Made by a program: the position numbers and the translations under genes | Shown here: one piece after another, positions 59,486-64,000 of the stretch | Position numbering within the stretch: the first letter of the stretch is position 1 | Layout of the letters: each line of letters begins with the position of its first letter | From: Thermopolyspora flexuosa | GTDB lineage: Bacteria > Actinomycetota > Actinomycetes > Streptosporangiales > Streptosporangiaceae | Direction of reading: 5' to 3' | Assembly: GCF_006716785.1 (NCBI RefSeq) | Contig: NZ_VFPQ01000001.1 | Span: 1,984,001-2,048,000 of the forward strand | Length of the DNA stretch: 64,000 nucleotides | The notes under the pieces: model-generated | Databases searched by the model: none | What the model was told of the DNA's origin: nothing | The model's input: the letters and a program-made list of their open reading frames with translations, nothing else

Positions 59486-60429
59486 TTGGTGAGCCCCTTT
59501 CTGCCCAGGACGCCGACGAAGACGTTCGCCAGGATGATCGAGAACAGCAGCATCACCAGGCCGATCACCGAGGCGTAGCCGATCTCCCGGAACCGGAACG
59601 CGGTCTCGTACAGCCGGATCGGGATGATCTTCGTGGCGTCCGCGGGGCCTCCGTTGGTGGTGATCGTGATGATGTCGAAGAAGCGGACCGCGTCCATCGC
59701 GCGCACCAGCAGCGCGACGAGCAGCACGCCCTTGATCGTGGGGAAGACGACCGAGCGCAGCGTCTGCCAGTAGCCCGCGCCGTCCACCGCGGCGGCCTCG
59801 AACAGCGGCGGCGGCACCGCGGTCAGCCCGGCCAGGGTGATCAGGACGACCAGTGGCGTCCACTGCCAGGCGTCCATCGCCACCACCGCGATCATCGCCG
59901 TGGTGCCCTCGCCGAGCACGTCGCTCTCGAAGCCGAGGCCGCGCAGCACCCACGCGTACAGGCCGATGGTGTAGTCGGTCATGAACCGGCCGAGCAGGCC
60001 GACGATGATCGGCGCGAGGAACATCGGCAGCAGCACCAGGGCGAACACCAGGCCCCGCCCCCGGGTGATCCGGTAGAGCACGAGCGCCACGAGGACGCCG
60101 CCGAGCATCTCCAGGCCGAGGGTGAGCGCGAGGTAGATCAGGCTCACCACCCAGGAGGCGCGCACGTCCGGGTCGGTGAACAGGCGCTGCCAGTTCTCCA
60201 GGCCCACCGGCTCGAACCGCAGCCCGCCGAGCAGCTTCACCTCGGAGAAGCTCATGTAGATCAGGGTGAGGAACGGCAGCAGCGACAGGGCGGCCAGCAC
60301 CAGCAGCGCGGGCGCCATCATGCGCATCTCGAAGCTGGGCGGTCGCAGCAGCGTGCGCGACCGGCTCCGGTCGCGCACGCCCTGCCGGGCCGTCGTCCCC
60401 ACGACCTTAAGGTCGGAGGCCACCGGCAT
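59482..60429 (-). CDS. Carbohydrate ABC transporter permease (MalF type)
   Basis: A 315-residue permease, partner of the MalG-type protein. Six helices (first MMAPALLVLAALSLLPFLTLIYMSF), EAA loop FEAAAVDGAGYWQTLRSVVFP, and AMDAVRFFDIITITTNGGPADAT, typical of sugar permeases. The N-terminal ~35 residues are a basic cytoplasmic tail. ATG 60429 shares one base with the stop of the binding-protein gene (TGATG). With the next gene it forms the membrane channel of a polyol or sugar importer. Confidence 0.9.
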   Translation of the reverse strand: MPVASDLKVVGTTARQGVRDRSRSRTLLRPPSFEMRMMAPALLVLAALSLLPFLTLIYMSFSEVKLLGGLRFEPVGLENWQRLFTDPDVRASWVVSLIYLALTLGLEMLGGVLVALVLYRITRGRGLVFALVLLPMFLAPIIVGLLGRFMTDYTIGLYAWVLRGLGFESDVLGEGTTAMIAVVAMDAWQWTPLVVLITLAGLTAVPPPLFEAAAVDGAGYWQTLRSVVFPTIKGVLLVALLVRAMDAVRFFDIITITTNGGPADATKIIPIRLYETAFRFREIGYASVIGLVMLLFSIILANVFVGVLGRKGLTK

Positions 60430-61877
60430 CACACCTTGTTGATCTCGTCGAACTTCCGGGCCACGGTGCGCATCGCCGCGTCCGGCTTCACCTCGCCCGC
60501 GATCATGCGGGACAGCTCGGTGAACAGCGCGGTGTCGAGCTCGTTCCAGGTGGCGACCTTGGGCCGCAGGCCGATGTTCTCCTGCTTCCAGGCCTCGTTG
60601 ACGGCGTCCGCGGTGAGGATGTTCGGCAGCTTCGACGGCCGCTTCTTCGCCTCCTCCACCTCGGGACGCTGGTAGACGGAGGTACGGGTGGGCGTGCCGC
60701 CGCCGACCTCGCTGGCAAGGCACATGAACTGGGTGTCCGGCGAGGTGGCCCAGTTGACGAACAGCCACGCCGCGCCGCGCTCGGCCTCCGAGCAGTTGGC
60801 GTTGATGCCGATGCCGGTGCCGCCCCAGATGTTCGCCGAGCGGGCCGGGCCCTTCGGCAGCGGCGCGTAGCCGACCTTGCCCGGCAGCGCCTTCTCGTTC
60901 CCGGCGGCGAACTCGTGCCAGTTCGGGCACATGGCGATCTGCCCGGACTGGAAGGCGCTGCCCACGCCGTCCCAGTCCCAGGTACGCGAGCCCGGGTGGG
61001 CGATGCCGAGCAGCTTGGCGTAGAACTCGGCGGCGGCGATCCCCGCGTCGCTCGCCAGCGTGGACTTGCCGGGCTCCTTGGTGCCGAGCGTGCCGAGCTG
61101 CTGGCCGCCCGCGAAGTAGTCGCCGCCGTAGGCCCACAGCACGTTGGAGAAGTCACACTGCAGCGAGTCGTGCTGCTTGGCCTGGTGGCCGGTGCCGTAC
61201 GGCACGTCGTCCTTGGCGTTCTTGTTGAACCAGTCGGCGATCTGGAAGTACTGCTCCCAGGTGATGTTGATCGACGGCGTCGGGTCGAAGCCGAGGTCGT
61301 CGGCCATCCTGTCGTGGTACTTCTCGAACAGGTCGGCCCGGTACTGCCAGATCATCGTCGGGGTGTCGTACGGCAGGGCGAACAGCTTCTGGCCGTCGAG
61401 GAACCGGCCGGCGGCCTCGAGCTGGCTGGGGATGAAGTCCTCCAGGCCGAGCGGCGGCTGCGGGAACTCGTCGTTGCCGATGAACTCGTTGAGATCGACC
61501 AGGCCGTCGGAGAAGGGGGCGAGCACCTGGTAGGGGTCGGCGTAGATGACGTGGTAGCCGGCGGTGCCGCTGGAGAGGTCGAGGGAGACGTTCTCCACCA
61601 GCTTGGTCAGCTCCATCTGCTGGATGTTGACCTTGATGCCGGTGAGTTCCTCGAACGGCTTGGTGTTCGCCGCGATCGCCGCCGAGGGCGCGGTGTTCTC
61701 CGAGATGAAGTTGATCGTCGTGCCCTGGAAGCGCTTCCACGGGTCGCCGCCCGCGGCCGGGGCGTTGCCGCCGTCGGAGCCGCAGGCACCGAGCGCGGCG
61801 TAGGCGAGGGCGCCGGCGGCGCCGACGCCGAATCCGCGCAGCAGGGCGCGGCGGGACATCTGGAGGGGTCGGTTCAT
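60429..61877 (-). CDS. Sugar/polyol-binding lipoprotein of the ABC importer
   Basis: A 482-residue extracellular solute-binding protein of family 1. The leader SRRALLRGFGVGAAGALAYA then ALGAC combines a twin-arginine-like motif with a lipobox (LGAC), so Tat export of a lipoprotein is possible. Binding-fold features are TTINFISENTAPSAAIAANT, FEELTGIKVNIQQMELTKLV, YHVIYADPYQVLAPFSDGLV, GGTGIGINANCSEAERGAAW and LFVNWATSPDTQFMC. Aromatic residues suitable for stacking on a sugar ring are frequent in the middle part (WQYRADLF, TWDWDGVGSAFQ). First gene of the operon; GTGAT repeats lie upstream. The presence of the polyol dehydrogenase suggests a sugar alcohol as ligand. Confidence 0.9.
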   Translation of the reverse strand: MNRPLQMSRRALLRGFGVGAAGALAYAALGACGSDGGNAPAAGGDPWKRFQGTTINFISENTAPSAAIAANTKPFEELTGIKVNIQQMELTKLVENVSLDLSSGTAGYHVIYADPYQVLAPFSDGLVDLNEFIGNDEFPQPPLGLEDFIPSQLEAAGRFLDGQKLFALPYDTPTMIWQYRADLFEKYHDRMADDLGFDPTPSINITWEQYFQIADWFNKNAKDDVPYGTGHQAKQHDSLQCDFSNVLWAYGGDYFAGGQQLGTLGTKEPGKSTLASDAGIAAAEFYAKLLGIAHPGSRTWDWDGVGSAFQSGQIAMCPNWHEFAAGNEKALPGKVGYAPLPKGPARSANIWGGTGIGINANCSEAERGAAWLFVNWATSPDTQFMCLASEVGGGTPTRTSVYQRPEVEEAKKRPSKLPNILTADAVNEAWKQENIGLRPKVATWNELDTALFTELSRMIAGEVKPDAAMRTVARKFDEINKV

Positions 61878-61924
61878 GTGCGTCCTCCCGGACGTGGAGC
61901 GACTTGTGAGAAATCCCCCGCCTA

Positions 61925-62002
61925 ATCACGAGATGTTGCGTGATGTTAGGTGGATCACAAAGAACATCACAAGGGTTCGCGTCCGAATCGTGATAGATCA
62001 CG
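61925..62002 (-). promoter_or_regulatory. GTGAT/ATCAC repeat array upstream of the polyol operon (probable DeoR operator)
   Basis: ATCAC or GTGAT occurs at 61925, 61940, 61954, 61966 and in the perfect palindrome CGTGAT-AG-ATCACG (61989-62002). Centres are about 12-25 bp apart, upstream of the binding-protein start at 61877. DeoR proteins commonly bind such repeated half-sites. Confidence 0.6.
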
Positions 62003-62577
62003 TTATCTTCGTGTGAAGAACGTCCGGCTCGCCGGAGCGATCACGCGGCGCCGGGCGCCGTCTCACGCGTGGCTCGGCCCGGCCGGCGGTGCCGTCGCGG
62101 GCCCGGCGGCGCCGATGGGGCCGAGGCACGTGACGCCGGCCGGCGGCCGGGCATGCCGTGGTACGCCGGACGCGCCTGGTGCGCCGGCGCCGTGCTCCGT
62201 GGACCGGGGGCGTAGGAGAGCACATGACCGCCGATCTCCGGCGGGAAGTGGGCGGCCGGGCGCTTCGCCGACGGCGGAGGCCGAACCCGCCTCAGGGGCG
62301 GGATCGCCACGATCACCGGGCGCGCCTCGAGGGCGGGGCGGGTCGCTCCCGGTGGCGCAGGTGGGGCGGCCGTACCGGAGGCCGACGGCTCTGCCTCGTG
62401 CAGGGAGCCGCCTCGCCGAGTGCGCTACGGCCAGGTGCATTGCGTGCCTCGTCCGCCCGCCGTACGGCGGATCGCCGGCCTGGCGAGCGGTGGAGTCACG
62501 GCGCTTGGCCGGACGTCCTGCACGGTCGGGCGGCATGTCCGCGGCGGCGCGGCGGGCAGGGCTGACCGGGCCTCGCG
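62003..62577. other. Region without a supported gene between the polyol operon and the SDR gene
   Basis: About 570 bases of very GC-rich sequence. Open frames on both strands are long but of low-complexity Arg/Ala/Pro/Gly type and show no family features or ribosome binding sites. Confidence 0.45.
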
Positions 62578-63339
62578 TCAGCTGAGCTCGAGGCCGCCGT
62601 CGACGGTGAGGATCTGGCCGGTGATCCAGGTGGCGGCGGGGTCGGCGAGGTGGACGATCCAGGCGGCGACCTCCTCGGGGGCGCCGCGGCGGCCGAGGGG
62701 GATGCGGGCGATCTCGTCCTGCTTGATCTGCTCGATGACCGCGTCGGGCAGCCCGGCGGCGGCGAGCGCCTCGGACTCGGTGGGGCCGGGCGCGACGGCG
62801 TTGACGCGGATGCCGTCCGGGGCGAGCTCCAGTGCCCAGCTCCGGGTGAGCTGCTCCAGGGCGCCCTTGGAGGCGGCATAGGGGGCGCCGCCGGGCAGCG
62901 GCCGATGGCCGTACGTGCTGGAGACGTTGACGATCGCGCCGCGGCGTTCCCGCAGGTACGGCAGGGCGGCCTTGGCGAGCAGGATCGGCGCGGTGACGTT
63001 GAGCGCGAACAGGCCGGCGACGCGGCCGGGGTCGGTCTCGGCGAGCGGCATGACGGCGGTGGCCCCGGCGTTGTTGACCAGGACATCGACGCCTCCCCAG
63101 CGGTCGGCCGCCGCGGCGACCACCGCCTGCGGTGCGCCGTCGGCGGTGATGTCCGCGGGGAAGACGGCGATGCCCGGGTGGGCGGCGGCGGTCCGCTCCA
63201 GGGCCTCGGCGCGGCGGCCCACGGCGAGCACGTGCGCGCCGGCGCGGGCGAAGGCGAGTGCGGTGGCGCGGCCGATGCCGGATCCGGCGCCGGTCACGAT
63301 CGCGACCCGGTCACGTAGCGGTCCGGTGGGGGAGGTCAA
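62578..63339 (-). CDS. Short-chain dehydrogenase/reductase under ArsR-type control
   Basis: A 253-residue classical SDR. Cofactor motif TGAGSGIG, NNAG, catalytic Ser in IVNVSSTYG, YAASK, and the closing GQILTVDGGLELS. The typical FabG-like length suggests a 3-oxoacyl or secondary-alcohol substrate, unspecified. TTG at 63339 is chosen because AAAGGAG lies six bases upstream. An in-frame TTG at 63369 would add ten residues but overlaps the operator. It is divergent from an ArsR-family gene, with a 25-bp palindrome in the 55-bp gap, so its expression is probably controlled by that protein. Confidence 0.88.
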   Translation of the reverse strand: MTSPTGPLRDRVAIVTGAGSGIGRATALAFARAGAHVLAVGRRAEALERTAAAHPGIAVFPADITADGAPQAVVAAAADRWGGVDVLVNNAGATAVMPLAETDPGRVAGLFALNVTAPILLAKAALPYLRERRGAIVNVSSTYGHRPLPGGAPYAASKGALEQLTRSWALELAPDGIRVNAVAPGPTESEALAAAGLPDAVIEQIKQDEIARIPLGRRGAPEEVAAWIVHLADPAATWITGQILTVDGGLELS

Positions 63340-63353
63340 CTGCGGCTCCTTTC

Positions 63354-63378
63354 GTTCGATGTTCGTCAAACATCGAAC
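63354..63378. promoter_or_regulatory. Palindromic operator between SDR and ArsR-family genes
   Basis: GTTCGATGTT and AACATCGAAC are exact 10-bp arms around a 5-bp centre (CGTCA), in the gap between divergent starts (63339 and 63395). This is the expected site for a dimeric ArsR-type repressor controlling both genes. Confidence 0.8.
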
Positions 63379-63394
63379 AAACTACCATTGGGTC

Positions 63395-63748
63395 ATGCGC
63401 GAGGCACACCACCCCGAGGTCGGCGAGATCACGCTGACCGGGGTGATGGCCGCCCTCAGTGACCCGATCCGCGTCGGGATCGTGCGGGTGCTCGCCGACG
63501 GCCGGGAACGCGGCTGGGGCGAGCTGCGGGCTCCGGTGGCGAAGTCCACCCTCAGCCACCACCTGCGCGTGCTGCGGGACGCCGGGCTCACCCGGACCCG
63601 GCAGGAGGGCACCCGCTGCTACGTGACGCTGCGGCGCGAGGACCTGCAGGCGCGCTTCCCCGGCCTGCTCGATGCGGTGCTCGCCGCCGCCGAGGAGGAC
63701 GACGTCGGCCACCAGGTGACCGTGCAGCCCGCCCCGCAGCGTGCCTGA
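63395..63748 (+). CDS. ArsR-family transcriptional regulator
   Basis: A 117-residue winged-helix repressor of the ArsR/SmtB type: MAALSDPIRVGIVRVLADG (the helix-1/2 start), RGWGELRAPVAKSTLSHHLRVLRDAGLTRTRQEGTRCYVTLRREDL with the recognition helix KSTLSHHLRVL and the wing. No metal-binding cysteine cluster (ELCVCDL type) is present, so it senses something other than thiophilic metals, or redox or a small molecule. ATG 63395 lies 16 bases beyond the palindrome at 63354-63378, which overlaps the promoters of both divergent genes. Confidence 0.87.
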   Translation: MREAHHPEVGEITLTGVMAALSDPIRVGIVRVLADGRERGWGELRAPVAKSTLSHHLRVLRDAGLTRTRQEGTRCYVTLRREDLQARFPGLLDAVLAAAEEDDVGHQVTVQPAPQRA

Positions 63749-63827
63749 GCCGGTGCTCCCCGGCTCTCCGGCCACGCCGCACAAGGCGTGCACCCCGCTC
63801 GCGTGCAGCCTCGCCGATGCGATCGCC

Positions 63828-64000
63828 TCAGGACCCGGCCGGCATGGGTGACCGGCGGGGAGCGGGGGCCACGTCGTGGTGGCGCCCGGGCAGGCGGGCG
63901 GCGTGCCGTTGGCCGGGGCCGGGCCCGTCGCGGGCGGCGAGCAGGTCGGCGACGGCACCGGTGGCGAAGCCGTACACGGACTTGTGGAACAGGTCGGTGG
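63828..64000 (-). CDS. C-terminal end of an unidentified protein (5' part outside window)
   Basis: A reverse frame enters from the right edge and ends at the TGA at 63828. It reads TDLFHKSVYGFATGAVADLL then AARDGPGPGQRHAARLPGRH. The LFHKxVYGxATGAxAD pattern is like the end of small actinobacterial membrane proteins of unknown function. Too little is present to assign a family. Confidence 0.5.
   Translation of the reverse strand, partial: TDLFHKSVYGFATGAVADLLAARDGPGPGQRHAARLPGRHHDVAPAPRRSPMPAGS

Overview
The window is from a high-GC, morphologically complex actinobacterium. Evidence: a strong G/C third-position bias, many GTG and TTG starts, a sporulation protein of the SsgB type, a decayed XRE/DUF5753 plus DUF397 pair of the kind abundant in Streptosporangiales and Streptomycetales, and actinobacterial lipoproteins. 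I favour a Streptosporangiales-like host, but the sequence alone does not fix the genus.

Layout. 0-5.4 kb is core-like: the 3' end of histidine ammonia-lyase, a class IV PLP enzyme, an LVIVD-repeat lipoprotein, a DUF305 lipoprotein, an SsgB-like protein and a tRNA-Val(CAC). 6-15 kb holds an AI-2E-family permease and then a mostly collinear accessory block: a TIR-like protein with zinc ribbons, a Nudix protein with an N-terminal nucleoside-deoxyribosyltransferase-like domain, a small membrane protein and a bacterial dynamin-like GTPase, all facing away from a divergent XRE/TPR-type regulator with repeat operators in between. 15.3-21.8 kb is an organosulfur-scavenging locus: a LysR regulator divergent from sfnG, a DszC-like enzyme, sfnB, ssuD and a flavin reductase, in which sulfone and sulfonate C-S bonds would be cleaved using FMNH2 from the reductase. 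22-25 kb holds unrecognised secreted or membrane proteins. 25-28.2 kb is gluconate uptake (gntP carrying an in-frame stop, a GntR/FCD repressor, gntK) with matching operators before both structural genes. 28.3-34.5 kb is a five-gene operon with every junction overlapping by 4 nt, encoding a FecCD-type permease, ATPase, metal-chelate binding lipoprotein and two fused membrane/ATPase half-transporters, behind a Fur/Zur-like box. 35-39.5 kb has an SDR, an SdpI-family protein, a thiolase followed by a collapsed CoA-transferase remnant, and a BacNav-type voltage-gated channel.

40-54 kb is an accessory region of defence-island character: a decayed DUF5753/DUF397 pair, an HNH endonuclease with an N-terminal modified-base-reader-like domain, a membrane-anchored nuclease-fold protein, a PH-like membrane protein, and then a tightly overlapping three-gene cassette (629 aa unknown, 300 aa unknown, and a 1,697 aa DEAD/DEAH-type helicase with zinc clusters, a helix-hairpin-helix-like insert and a DUF1998-like C-terminus). 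This cassette is the best candidate for an undescribed system. It resembles DISARM, Druantia and Dpd in its helicase logic but has unfamiliar partners.

54.4-64 kb returns to transport and metabolism: a dicarboxylate/amino-acid symporter, a lipoprotein, a DeoR-regulated polyol ABC uptake and dehydrogenase operon, and an SDR/ArsR divergent pair with a 25-bp palindromic operator. The window ends inside a further gene. Several loci show decay (gntP, the CoA-transferase, DUF5753, DUF397, a carboxymuconolactone decarboxylase fragment). I saw no integrase, insertion sequence or CRISPR array.
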